A stretch of 16,217 bases of DNA. It comes from CAZPZZ01 sp964591245. Lineage in GTDB: Bacteria > Acidobacteriota > Vicinamibacteria > Vicinamibacterales > UBA8438. Within the stretch, counting starts at the first letter, position 1, and each line of letters begins with the position of its first letter. The position numbers and the translations under genes were made by a program. Below, in pieces: positions 7,019 to 14,216 of the stretch. The notes below the pieces were generated by a model. That model had not been told where the DNA came from and did no database searches. It worked only from the letters and a program-made list of their open reading frames with translations. The stretch lies in the NCBI GenBank assembly GCA_964591245.1, contig CAZPZZ010000094.1, positions 1-16,217 of the forward strand. The letters run 5' to 3'.

Positions 7019-8401
7019 TTACGGGTACGTATACGTCGCAGACAGCCCAAGCGGGATGCCCAGTCCCCAGTACAGCAGTAGAAACAGCGTCCACATCCCA
7101 AGCAAGCTCACGGAATACGGTAGCATCAGCGAGGTAATCGTGCCGATGCCAGTCCCCTTCACCCATCGTTGCGAGAACGCAACCACCAGCGGGAAGTACG
7201 GCATGAGAGGGGTGATGATGTTGGTGCTCGAATCACCGATCCGATACGCCGCCTGCGTCAGTTCCGGCGAGAGTCCCACCTGCATGAGCACAGGAACGAA
7301 GATCGGGGCCAGCAGTGCCCACTTGCCAGAGGCAGATCCCACGAGCAAATTGACCCCGGTAGCCAGCAGGATGATGCCGACAACCGTCACACCACCAGGC
7401 AATCCGAGGAACTGCAGAAAGTCAGCGCCGAGCACCGCCAGCAGGGCCCCGAGGTTGGACCGACCAAATGCGGCCGTGAACTGTGCGCAGAAGAAGATCA
7501 TGACGAGGTAATAGCTCATCGTCTCCATCGACTTCGACATCCCTTTAATGAGGTCCCGATGCGTCTGCACGGTACCGGCGACATAACCATAGACCGCGCC
7601 AGGGACCAAAAAAAGGATGAAGATCAAGGGCACGATCGACTGCATCAGCGGCGCGCTGAACGCCGTGATCTCACCTTCCGGTGACCGGAGTGGAGATTGC
7701 TCGGGAAGGACGGCGAGGGTGAGGGCGACCACGCCAAGCACCAGCACGCCGACTCCAGCCCACAGCGCCTTCTTTTCTTGAGCCGTATTCGGAGCGAGTG
7801 TGGTTCCCTCCGCGTCATCGCCGTCCACTGGCGTCGATTGCAGCCGTGGCTCGATGAGGCGATCGGTGATGTACCACCCAACCAGAATGACCAGCAGGCT
7901 CGAGGCNNNNNNNNNNNNNNNNNNNNNNNNNNNNNNNNNNNNNNNNNNNNNNNNNNNNNNNNNNNNNNNNNNNNNNNNNNNNNNNNNNNNNNNNNNNNNN
8001 NNNNNNCTCTTTCGCGTCACGGCGAGGAGTGCTTTCAGCAAGGCGTTAATGAAGCCGGTATGCTCGGCAACGCCCACGCCCAGAAGCGCGACCAGGACGA
8101 CGCCGAGGGGCGCGAACCCGGTGAAGGTCGTGACCATGCCAGAGAGAAAACTCGCCAGGCTCTCGCCTGACAGCTGATTCTGGATCGCCAACGTGCGTGC
8201 GCCATCGGCCGACGGAACGCTGAACTCATAGCCGGCAAGTAGGGCCGAGGCAAGCCACACCACGCCGAGCGCGAGGACGAAGAGTGCCGCCGGATCGGGC
8301 AAACGATTTCCGATCCGCTCAATCCATGCGAGAAAACGGTAGACGATTCCCGTAGAGTCCTCGTCGTCTGGGGTATCAGGGGCCAGTCCTGCGTCACTCA
8401 T
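7019..8401 (-). CDS. abgT: AbgT-family transporter (p-aminobenzoyl-glutamate transporter type), gap-broken
   Basis: A multi-pass inner-membrane protein of the AbgT/MtrF family, whose members import p-aminobenzoyl-glutamate or export sulfonamide-like antimetabolites. Typical blocks: N-terminal FLAWIERIGNRLPDPAALFVL, FAPLGVVLVALLGVGVAEHTG, YYLVMIFFCAQFTAAFGRSN, GKWALLAPIFVPVLM, and the family hallmark YRIGDSSTNIITPLMPYFPLV. The ATG at 8401 is preferred to the GTG at 8407 because GGAGG sits 5 nt upstream of the ATG and the GTG lies next to that Shine-Dalgarno. A 100-N gap (7907-8006) removes part of the middle. Homologues usually have about 85-95 residues between the VTRK and ASSLLVILVGWY blocks where 33 X are shown, so the real protein is probably about 520 aa. 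TAA is at 7019-7021. Confidence 0.93.
   Translation of the reverse strand: MSDAGLAPDTPDDEDSTGIVYRFLAWIERIGNRLPDPAALFVLALGVVWLASALLAGYEFSVPSADGARTLAIQNQLSGESLASFLSGMVTTFTGFAPLGVVLVALLGVGVAEHTGFINALLKALLAVTRKXXXXXXXXXXXXXXXXXXXXXXXXXXXXXXXXXXASSLLVILVGWYITDRLIEPRLQSTPVDGDDAEGTTLAPNTAQEKKALWAGVGVLVLGVVALTLAVLPEQSPLRSPEGEITAFSAPLMQSIVPLIFILFLVPGAVYGYVAGTVQTHRDLIKGMSKSMETMSYYLVMIFFCAQFTAAFGRSNLGALLAVLGADFLQFLGLPGGVTVVGIILLATGVNLLVGSASGKWALLAPIFVPVLMQVGLSPELTQAAYRIGDSSTNIITPLMPYFPLVVAFSQRWVKGTGIGTITSLMLPYSVSLLGMWTLFLLLYWGLGIPLGLSATYTYP
7907..8006. other. Assembly gap (100 N) inside the AbgT transporter gene
   Basis: Exactly 100 N, the conventional size for a gap of unknown length. It preserves the reading frame by chance but is probably about 160-190 bp too short, judging from the usual length of the family. 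Confidence 0.95.
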
Positions 8402-8811
8402 CGTCACCTCCGGTCAGATACGTTACCCCGGTCCGTTGGTTTCTGCGAACTGTGTTCACATTTTCCTGACGTCGAGACCGTCACCTTCCTCAGCACGTCT
8501 TCCAGCCACGACGAGAACGTCTGCAAATAGCGGTATCTACGGAGTTTCAAGCCACGCACCAGCGCCTACCTGCGCTTTCAGCCTGCGCTCGTCGATGTAA
8601 ACCTGGGAGCGGTCACATCCAGATGGCTGGGCCGGCGGCCAGACGCCCCTCCGGTCGAACACGCCGTAGAATAGATATGACATCGAATTCGAAACTCGTC
8701 GCACCAAGAGCTCAAGCGCTCGCGAGGTACGCGATGAGGGCCGGTCGCGGACACTCCGACCGGCAACCGTACAGCGTGCCGGCGAATCCCATTCACTCGT
8801 TGGAGGTATTC
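8402..8811. other. Divergent intergenic region with promoters for both sides
   Basis: About 410 bases between the start of the AbgT gene (-) and the start of the secreted protein at 8812 (+). It must hold both promoters, but I see no unambiguous -10/-35 pair. A 10-bp perfect palindrome TCGAATTCGA occurs at 8683-8692. The plus frame is open from 8623, but that extension has no leader or Shine-Dalgarno. Confidence 0.4.
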
Positions 8812-9735
8812 ATGAAGCCCCATTGCCTATGCGTCGCACTCCTGTGTTTTGCAGCCTGGGCCACCCCGGTCCAGTCGCAACCCAACACGGACACGAACAC
8901 ACTCTTGCGCACACTGCCTCTGGTCAGCGACCTGCCGTCTGGCTATAGCCCGATCGGCTCACTGAATGGCCGCGGAACGTTCTATGCGCTCGGAGACGCT
9001 CGGCATCGGGTTGATGACGGGGACATGCACCATGGGCTCCCGGCGACAGTGGCCTGGGCGGCGAACCCAAAGGATGAACAGGCCCGGACGCAAGGTCTGC
9101 ATTACGGAGTCGACAACGGTCGCATTGTGTCGGCTGGTTACATCATTCGCCAGGCCGATCTCATCGCCGGAAAGAGCTTTTACGGATTGACCCTGCGCGA
9201 ACTGGACTTTCCTGCCGCGCACGCACTGACGGTCGAACCGCTCGAGGGAGACGCGGCGGAGCCCGGGCAGTACCTGTGGCTCTGGCATTTCCTCCCTCAA
9301 TCCGACCGCGCCAGGCCGATGTTACGGTCTGGCGAACTCCAGCAGGTCACCCGCCTGTCGCCAGCCTTCACGATCGTACGTAACGAGGCCTACGTCGAGG
9401 ATTTCTACCCGCGCATGGGGCGACATCGCCGGGATAGCTCCACTCCCCGAAACCGCATGCCGGCGGCCACCGGCACCGACAGCGTGTGGTACGGCGAGGC
9501 GGCGGGAAAGCTCATCTTTATCGAGTACATCTTCAGCCAGCAGGATTTCGCCTCCGGAGCATCGTGGCTCTTCTTGCCGCTCGACGGTGTGCCGATCCCA
9601 CCGATCGACAACGTGCACCTCCTGCACTACAACGGAGCACGACCTGACGCGGGGCTCTACACGGCACACATGTATTTCCTTCCAGAAGAGAGATACCTCT
9701 CATGGGACGTGGAGCCCACCATACTCGAACCCTAA
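8812..9735 (+). CDS. Secreted protein, possible TTHB210/DUF5602-like
   Basis: A 307-aa exported protein. The ATG at 8812 is set by GGAGG at 8802-8806, 5 nt upstream, and by the leader MKPHCLCVALLCFAAWATPVQSQ; the frame is open upstream to 8623 but that part does not look coding. The mature chain has no cysteine. It starts with GRGTFYALGD followed by DMHHGLPATVAW. Later it has a PRMGRH motif, then VWYGEAAGKLIFIEYIFSQQDF, and near the end VHLLHYNGARPDAGLYTAHMYFL. The order 'MG.H ... YG...GKLIF.E ... H....P..G.Y..H.YFL' resembles TTHB210-like (DUF5602) secreted proteins, whose function is not established. This assignment rests on remembered motif order and is moderate at best. It converges with the 9934-10644 gene, with a strong hairpin between them. 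Confidence 0.82.
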   Translation: MKPHCLCVALLCFAAWATPVQSQPNTDTNTLLRTLPLVSDLPSGYSPIGSLNGRGTFYALGDARHRVDDGDMHHGLPATVAWAANPKDEQARTQGLHYGVDNGRIVSAGYIIRQADLIAGKSFYGLTLRELDFPAAHALTVEPLEGDAAEPGQYLWLWHFLPQSDRARPMLRSGELQQVTRLSPAFTIVRNEAYVEDFYPRMGRHRRDSSTPRNRMPAATGTDSVWYGEAAGKLIFIEYIFSQQDFASGASWLFLPLDGVPIPPIDNVHLLHYNGARPDAGLYTAHMYFLPEERYLSWDVEPTILEP

Positions 9736-9851
9736 TGGGACCAGAGACACAAGATTCCTACACCGCCATTCGAGAGAGGCGACAGTGGCACCGGACAGCA
9801 ACGGCCACGGCGACTCTAAGAGAACCCAACTCACGCCAACCTGTATTCGTG

Positions 9852-9885
9852 GAGGAGCGGTACGAGTGCACCCGTACCGCTCCTC
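9852..9885. terminator. Bidirectional terminator-like hairpin between convergent genes
   Basis: A perfect 13-bp inverted repeat, GAGGAGCGGTACG (9852-9864) and CGTACCGCTCCTC (9873-9885), with an 8-nt loop. It lies between the 3' ends of the 8812-9735 gene (+) and the 9934-10644 gene (-), the position expected of a shared terminator. Neither side has a T-tract, so intrinsic termination would be non-canonical. The symmetric arms work on both strands. Confidence 0.6.
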
Positions 9886-9933
9886 TCCAGCTCGGAGTCG
9901 ACAACACGGGTGGCACGGGCGCCACCAGACGCA

Positions 9934-10644
9934 TTACTGCGTCACAACAAAACTGTGGCAGTTCGTTGTCATCTGCTGGGCCACGGTCCGAATCGAAGCC
10001 AGGTTACTGATCATGTTCCTCGCCCATGTGGCCGTACGTATCGTGTCCATGGCCGCACCGAGGCGTTCTGCTGTGGGGGCAATCAATCGCACATTAAGGT
10101 GGTTCCGAAATGTCCCGGTCATCACCTGCGACACGACAAACGTGACATCGCCATGACCGGCGTCCCGTAACCCGGCCTCCAGTGCGTCTATTTGCGTGAG
10201 ATACATATCCGGCTGGTTTGTTGACGTTACCGTCATGAGCATGGAGTAAGTATCGCCAGCATTGATCGTCAAATCCGCAGGTCTCCGCAGGTTGCTCCAG
10301 AGGTCTCTCGCCTTAATCGCCCGATGCGGGGCAATCTTCGCGATCTCTCTCGCTGGAACCGCCGAGGTCAGGTCAATGGCCAGGGCACTCTCAAAATTTG
10401 TCGTGAACGTGTAGACGTAGAGATCGCCTTCCTCTTCGGCGCCGAACGACGGCACACAGACTCCACCAAACGTCGGTAATTGGCTATCACCCACGATGAT
10501 GGGCATGGATTCCTCGGCCCATTCGAGATACCGAGCAGTATCGGACGTATTAACGTGAATAATTTGACCGACGGCGCTCTGCCCCTGCGCCAGTACCGGC
10601 ATACCCACACACACAAGAGACACCCACGCTATTGTTCTTTTCAT
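9934..10644 (-). CDS. Secreted protein with two ferredoxin-like halves (second member)
   Basis: A 236-aa exported protein. The ATG at 10644 is chosen because AGGAG lies just upstream (about 10651-10655) and the leader MKRTIAWVSLVCVGMPVLAQ follows at once; the frame is open to 10668. The mature chain appears to contain two beta-alpha-beta-beta halves. The first is VGQIIHVNTSDTARYLEWAE to DLYVYTFTTNFESALAID, the second is YSMLMTVTSTNQPDMYLTQ to HLNVRLIAPTAERLGAAMDT. The layout and length parallel the 3709-4467 protein, including an N-terminal leader and a helix between the first strands. The residues differ strongly, so they would be ancient paralogues or only fold-alikes. No catalytic motif is visible. 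Possible ABM/NIPSNAP-type ligand binding is inference. Confidence 0.78.
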   Translation of the reverse strand: MKRTIAWVSLVCVGMPVLAQGQSAVGQIIHVNTSDTARYLEWAEESMPIIVGDSQLPTFGGVCVPSFGAEEEGDLYVYTFTTNFESALAIDLTSAVPAREIAKIAPHRAIKARDLWSNLRRPADLTINAGDTYSMLMTVTSTNQPDMYLTQIDALEAGLRDAGHGDVTFVVSQVMTGTFRNHLNVRLIAPTAERLGAAMDTIRTATWARNMISNLASIRTVAQQMTTNCHSFVVTQ

Positions 10645-11043
10645 ACCGTTCTCCTGATCTGGATGCACACGAAAGTCAGCCGTCCCTCACTGACCATCAA
10701 AGGAAATGAATTTTATATAATCGTTTATGTATTTAAGATACAAATACAAACCCATTTAAAAAATATAAAATCCAGTATTTGTAGTCCCGACGTGTCCGCT
10801 CTTAATCCGTAGCCTTACTATTTCGCTGGCGGCACGATGGCGCCTGTTTCGGCGGTGGGGAGCGGCACGCCGTCAACACGCCGGTAGGGCGAAGGCCATG
10901 ATCTCAGCGTTGGTCGCCTGCGACCCCATGAGCCTGCCACCGAGTAATGGGCACAGCATGGTGGCGTCCTCGGCTCAAACAGCGCACAATTCAGGGACAC
11001 CGAACCACGAGATTGTGGGACACCGTCAGGAGAAGACGAGGAA
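10645..11043. other. Divergent intergenic region with AT-rich island
   Basis: About 400 bases between the 9934-10644 gene (-) and the Sel1 gene at 11044 (+). The part at 10699-10785 is strikingly AT-rich. The remainder, 10805-11043, is GC-rich with only short, unsupported open frames on both strands. Confidence 0.5.
10728..10783. promoter_or_regulatory. AT-rich regulatory region with palindromes
   Basis: Within an approximately 85-bp AT-rich tract there is a near-perfect palindrome TGTATTTAAGATACA (10728-10742) and an 8-bp inverted repeat TACAAATA (10739-10746) / TATTTGTA (10776-10783). TATATAAT-like hexamers at 10714-10720 could be a -10 box. Its position between divergent genes fits an operator or promoter. 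The binding protein is unknown. Confidence 0.4.
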
Positions 11044-11910
11044 GTGACGACGCGAGTCATGGACATCACAGGCCGCACGACCCGCAGGACGCGTTGGGAC
11101 GGGGCACGAATGGGGCTGGCCATACTGGGCGGAGTACTGCCCATCCTCTCGCTGCCAGTAGTCGTCCACGGGAGCCAGACACCGTCAGCGCAGCCAGGAA
11201 GCTCGGAGCCCCCACCGGCACAAGCTCTTGTCCCGATTCGCGCTGCCGCCGAGCGGGGAGATGCGGTGTCGCAGAACCACCTAGGTAATGCCTACGCGTA
11301 TGGCATGGGTGTCCCCGAAGACCTCGATGAGGCCATACGGTGGTTTCGGCGTGCCGCAGACCAGGGATTTGCCATCGCGCAAACAAATCTCGGGCTCGCC
11401 TATACACACGGCATCGGCATCGCGCCAGATTCGGACCAGGCCCTGCGCTGGTTTCGTCTGGCTGCGGACCAGGCCGAACCCACGGCGCAGTATCATCTGG
11501 CTCTCGCCTACACCGAAGGTTCGGTCGTTACCCAGGACTCAACGCGCGCCGTGCAGTGGTTTCGCCTCGCGGCCGATCAGGGGCACGCGGGTGCCCAGTA
11601 CAACCTGGGGATCGCCTATGCCAACGGTCTGGGCGTCTCCGAAGACATCTCGGCGGGAGTGACATGGTTTCAACGCGCGGCCGACCAGGGACACGCCGCC
11701 GCCCAGGGCCACCTGGGAATCGCCTATGCCAACGGCCTGGGGGTAATGAGGGATACCATCGCGGCGGTGCAGTGGTACTTGCTGGCCGGCGATCGCGGAT
11801 TCGCACCGGCGCGAGACTATCTCATGGAACTCCAGACCATCGTGAGCCGGGCTGACCTCGCGGAAGCAATGCGCCGTGCGCGCGAATGGACTCCGACGGC
11901 GCGGCCGTAG
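11044..11910 (+). CDS. Secreted Sel1-repeat protein (divergent member, five repeats)
   Basis: A 288-aa solenoid protein. Five 36-residue Sel1 units lie at about 73-108, 109-144, 145-180, 181-216 and 217-252, with the core AQxxLGxAYxxGxGVxxDxxxAxxWFRxAADQG. A tail follows that ends in AMRRAREWTPTARP. The hydrophobic segment MGLAILGGVLPILSLPVVVHGS (about 23-44) is the leader. The start is uncertain: the GTG at 11044 has AGGAG 11 nt upstream and gives a 22-residue basic n-region, the ATG at 11059 has poor spacing, and the ATG at 11110 would give a leader of ordinary length. It is more distant from the 2924 and 4750 genes than those are from each other (ADQG instead of AEQG, different tail). It is followed after 53 bp by the selenocysteine peroxiredoxin on the same strand, suggesting an operon and a scaffold role near that enzyme. 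Confidence 0.9.
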   Translation: MTTRVMDITGRTTRRTRWDGARMGLAILGGVLPILSLPVVVHGSQTPSAQPGSSEPPPAQALVPIRAAAERGDAVSQNHLGNAYAYGMGVPEDLDEAIRWFRRAADQGFAIAQTNLGLAYTHGIGIAPDSDQALRWFRLAADQAEPTAQYHLALAYTEGSVVTQDSTRAVQWFRLAADQGHAGAQYNLGIAYANGLGVSEDISAGVTWFQRAADQGHAAAQGHLGIAYANGLGVMRDTIAAVQWYLLAGDRGFAPARDYLMELQTIVSRADLAEAMRRAREWTPTARP

Positions 11911-11963
11911 CCTCGTTTCTTCCCGGCGTCACACGCTGGTTTCGCCCTATTTGGAGGTCCGCA

Positions 11964-12581
11964 ATGACATCACGCTGGCGACACCCCGCACTCTCTATCC
12001 CTGGCATTCTCCTGGCGGGTGTACTTGGACTCGCCCAGGGGCCGCACCTCGGACCAGTCGACGGCGAACACTTACCGCCGACGGACCTGCGGCGGATCGA
12101 AGTCGGGACAAGGGCGCCGGATTTCCGACTTGCCGACGAAACGGGTGGGGTGCATCAACTCTCTCACCACCGTGGGAAGAATGTTGTGCTGGTCGTATAT
12201 CGCGGTCATTGGTGAGGCAGCTGCGCCACTCAGCTTGGTAAGTTGAGAGAACTCCTCGACGAGGACACCAGTTGGACCACCCAGATTCTTGCGGTAAGCC
12301 CCGACGACATCGAAGGCGCACAGAAGATGGTCGATCGTGTGACGACGGAGGCTGGTGGCCCACCAGGGTTTCCGCTACTGGCCGACCCCCATCTCAGCGT
12401 CATCTCACGATATGGCGTGTTCAACCCTGAACCGTTCAACGGCCAGCCGGTGCCCCACCCGGCCGTCTACGTCATCGATCGCACAGGCACCGTGACCTGG
12501 AAGTTCCTCAACACCGACGCGCGGATCCGGGCGGAGAACAAGGACATCCTGGCGGCGATCGCACAGCTGACAAACGAGTAA
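11964..12581 (+). CDS. Exported AhpC/TSA peroxiredoxin-like selenoprotein (in-frame TGA = Sec84)
   Basis: A 205-aa thioredoxin-fold protein if the TGA at 12213-12215 is read as selenocysteine. The leader SIPGILLAGVLGLAQG precedes the AhpC/TSA opening EVGTRAPDFRLADETGG (about 47-63) and the strand NVVLVVYRGHW (73-83). Homologues continue with C-P-x-C; here the codons are TGA-Gly-Ser-Cys, giving Sec84-x-x-Cys87. The frame then runs on with family-typical sequence (LRELLDED, ILAVSPDD, GFPLLADPHLSVISRYGVF, HPAVYVIDRTGTVTWKF) to the TAA. A hairpin with a GGU loop lies 21 nt after the TGA (12229-12247), as in bacterial SECIS elements. The ATG at 11964 follows GGAGG (11953-11957). It would reduce peroxides or disulfides in the periplasm and needs SelA/SelB/tRNA-Sec from elsewhere in the genome. 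An automatic annotation would split it into 11964-12215 and 12243-12581. Confidence 0.9.
12229..12247 (+). promoter_or_regulatory. Bacterial SECIS element
   Basis: CTCAGCTT-GGT-AAGTTGAG: an 8-bp stem with one G-U pair and a GGU triloop (or a 7-bp stem with a UGGUA loop). There are 21 nt between the TGA and the first loop G. This fits the known bacterial SECIS rules (short apical loop with an early G, UGA-to-loop distance of roughly 16-37 nt), where SelB binds to recode UGA. Confidence 0.85.
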
Positions 12582-12590
12582 CAGATGTCT

Positions 12591-12710
12591 GGCCAACGGT
12601 GAGAGTGCCCTGGTTCGTGCTCCGGGCCGTGTAGGAACTGGACGGAACCGCGATGCCATAATCGAGGCGCAGCAGACTGCCTTCTCGGACCTGCAGTGCC
12701 AGCTTGGCAT
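12591..12710 (+). pseudogene. Decayed S74-domain C-terminus (relic)
   Basis: This stretch aligns with the end of the S74 gene at 520-690. CCGGGCCGTGTAGGAACTGGA (12622 onward) differs from the 589-609 copy by one base, which turns CAG (Gln) into TAG. Further on, RDAIIEAQQTAFSDLQCQLG parallels RDAVIATQQAQLDAMLARL. About 45 bp are missing after GGCCAACG, and at least one frameshift and a second stop are present, so it cannot make the domain. It ends against the Shine-Dalgarno of the sulfotransferase-like gene. It is a duplicate or insertion remnant, not a gene. Confidence 0.7.
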
Positions 12711-12726
12711 GAAAGGAGTCGTGTGC

Positions 12727-14139
12727 ATGAGGACAATACAAGATCACGCTGTGTCGGCAACCCTCGCCGTCGCTCTGCTTGCCCTTATACCGATAAGTTT
12801 CTCGGCATATCCGTCGGTCTATCCTACGGGCACGACGATATACGACCCGGAGAAAGCCTGGAATGGCTACGTCGTCTTTGACAAACCAGAAAGGCAAGGG
12901 GCCGTCCTCATCGATATGAACGGCAACGAACTCAGACACTGGACGGAAATTGCGCAAGTACCGGGACCGACGCGCATCCTTCCCGGTGGCTACATCGTTG
13001 GTGGCGACCGGTGGCGAGAGCCTCATCAGGAGGCAGTCGCGCTCGTTCAACTGGACTGGGACGGCAAGGAAGTCTGGCGCTTCGACAGCGCCGAAGAGGT
13101 AATCCTCAAGGCCGAGGAGGACGAGACAGGAACGCGATTATGGAGCGCACGTTTACACCATGATTGGCAACGCGAGGGTGATCCGGTCGGGTACTACTCA
13201 CCGGACGCGACGCCGCAGGTCTCCGGAGGCCGCACACTTATCCTGTCGCACAAAAATTTGATTCATCCGCAGATCAGTGACCGCACACTGGAGGACGACT
13301 ATCTCTTCGAGGTCACCTGGGATGGCGAGATTGCCTGGGAATGGCTGGCCAGCGACCACGTCGACGAACTCGGCCTCCGGGAGGAGGCACGCCACGCGAT
13401 CTACCGTGCCGGCGCCTTCAACGAAGAACGACAGAGTTTCGACTGGTTGCACATCAACGCTGCCACCTATGTGGGACCGAACCAGTGGTACGACGGCGGC
13501 GACGAGCGATTCCATCCCGACAACATCATCCTCAGTATGCGTCGGGTCAACATCATCGCAATCATCGACCGAAGCGGGACCATCGTATGGCGCATGGGAC
13601 CCGACTACAGGGCCTCAACCGGCTGGAGCGAGATCGGCCAGATCATCGGTCAGCATCACCCGCATATCATTCCAACCGGATTACCAGGAGCAGGCAACCT
13701 TCTGGTTTTCGACAATGGCGGACAGAGCGGATACGGCTACGCCAATCCGGCGGCCCCGGACGGTTCAGGATCCGTGCGCAGGCATTTCTCACGTGTACTC
13801 GAGATCAATCCGGTCACATTGGAGAAAGTCTGGGAATATGCGAACGAAGGCGGCGAGAACTTCCGGTTTTTCAGTCATTACGTCAGCTCCGCCCAACGGT
13901 TGCCCAATGGCAACACGATGATCACCGAAGGAGCGGACGGACGCATCTTCGAGGTCACGACCGACGGCGACATCGTCTGGGAATTCATCAGTCCGTACTT
14001 CGGGGAAGAACAGCCTGACCGCAACATGATCTATCGCGCCTATCGCGTTCCCTACGACTGGATTCCGCAACTGGAACAGCCAGACGAACGGGCTGTCATA
14101 CCGCCCTCTCTCGCCGATTTCCGTATCGAACCACAGTAG
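12727..14139 (+). CDS. Aryl-sulfate sulfotransferase (ASST)-family exported protein
   Basis: A 470-aa protein of the arylsulfotransferase family (Arylsulfotrans-type beta-propeller). These periplasmic enzymes move sulfuryl groups between phenolic esters through a histidine intermediate. The leader is ATLAVALLALIPISFSA. Propeller-type repeats show the 'G..VW....' motif: DWDGKEVWRFD, TWDGEIAWEWL, DRSGTIVWRMG, TLEKVWEYAN and TTDGDIVWEFIS. Candidate active-site histidines are in QHHPHIIPTG (about 309-318) and SHYVSSAQRLPNGNTMI (His about 384). Which one is catalytic cannot be told from sequence alone. The ATG at 12727 is set by AAAGGAG (12712-12718), 8 nt upstream; the in-frame ATG at 12709 belongs to the S74 relic. 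It lies 145 bp after the selenoprotein on the same strand. Family distant from E. coli AssT, so substrate is unknown. Confidence 0.88.
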   Translation: MRTIQDHAVSATLAVALLALIPISFSAYPSVYPTGTTIYDPEKAWNGYVVFDKPERQGAVLIDMNGNELRHWTEIAQVPGPTRILPGGYIVGGDRWREPHQEAVALVQLDWDGKEVWRFDSAEEVILKAEEDETGTRLWSARLHHDWQREGDPVGYYSPDATPQVSGGRTLILSHKNLIHPQISDRTLEDDYLFEVTWDGEIAWEWLASDHVDELGLREEARHAIYRAGAFNEERQSFDWLHINAATYVGPNQWYDGGDERFHPDNIILSMRRVNIIAIIDRSGTIVWRMGPDYRASTGWSEIGQIIGQHHPHIIPTGLPGAGNLLVFDNGGQSGYGYANPAAPDGSGSVRRHFSRVLEINPVTLEKVWEYANEGGENFRFFSHYVSSAQRLPNGNTMITEGADGRIFEVTTDGDIVWEFISPYFGEEQPDRNMIYRAYRVPYDWIPQLEQPDERAVIPPSLADFRIEPQ

Positions 14140-14194
14140 AGCGAGTGCCGGTCACAGACCAAAGGGTGTGCACATTTTTCGCCCTTCGCGGATA

Positions 14195-14216
14195 GCCACA
14201 CCGCCCAGGTTGTGGC
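14195..14216. terminator. Possible hairpin between convergent genes
   Basis: GCCACACC / GGTTGTGGC around a 5-nt loop (one bulged T), between the 3' ends of the sulfotransferase-like gene (+) and the dehydratase gene (-). No T-tract on either side, so only a weak terminator candidate. Confidence 0.3.

Noticed and set aside
10818..11144. Minus-strand open frame upstream of and antisense to the third Sel1 gene
   Set aside because: Overlaps the leader of the Sel1 gene, shows no domain, and lacks a start signal.
12709..12726. Upstream ATG for the sulfotransferase-like gene
   Set aside because: It precedes and overlaps the region of the AAAGGAG site that serves the ATG at 12727, and its codons come from the S74 relic.
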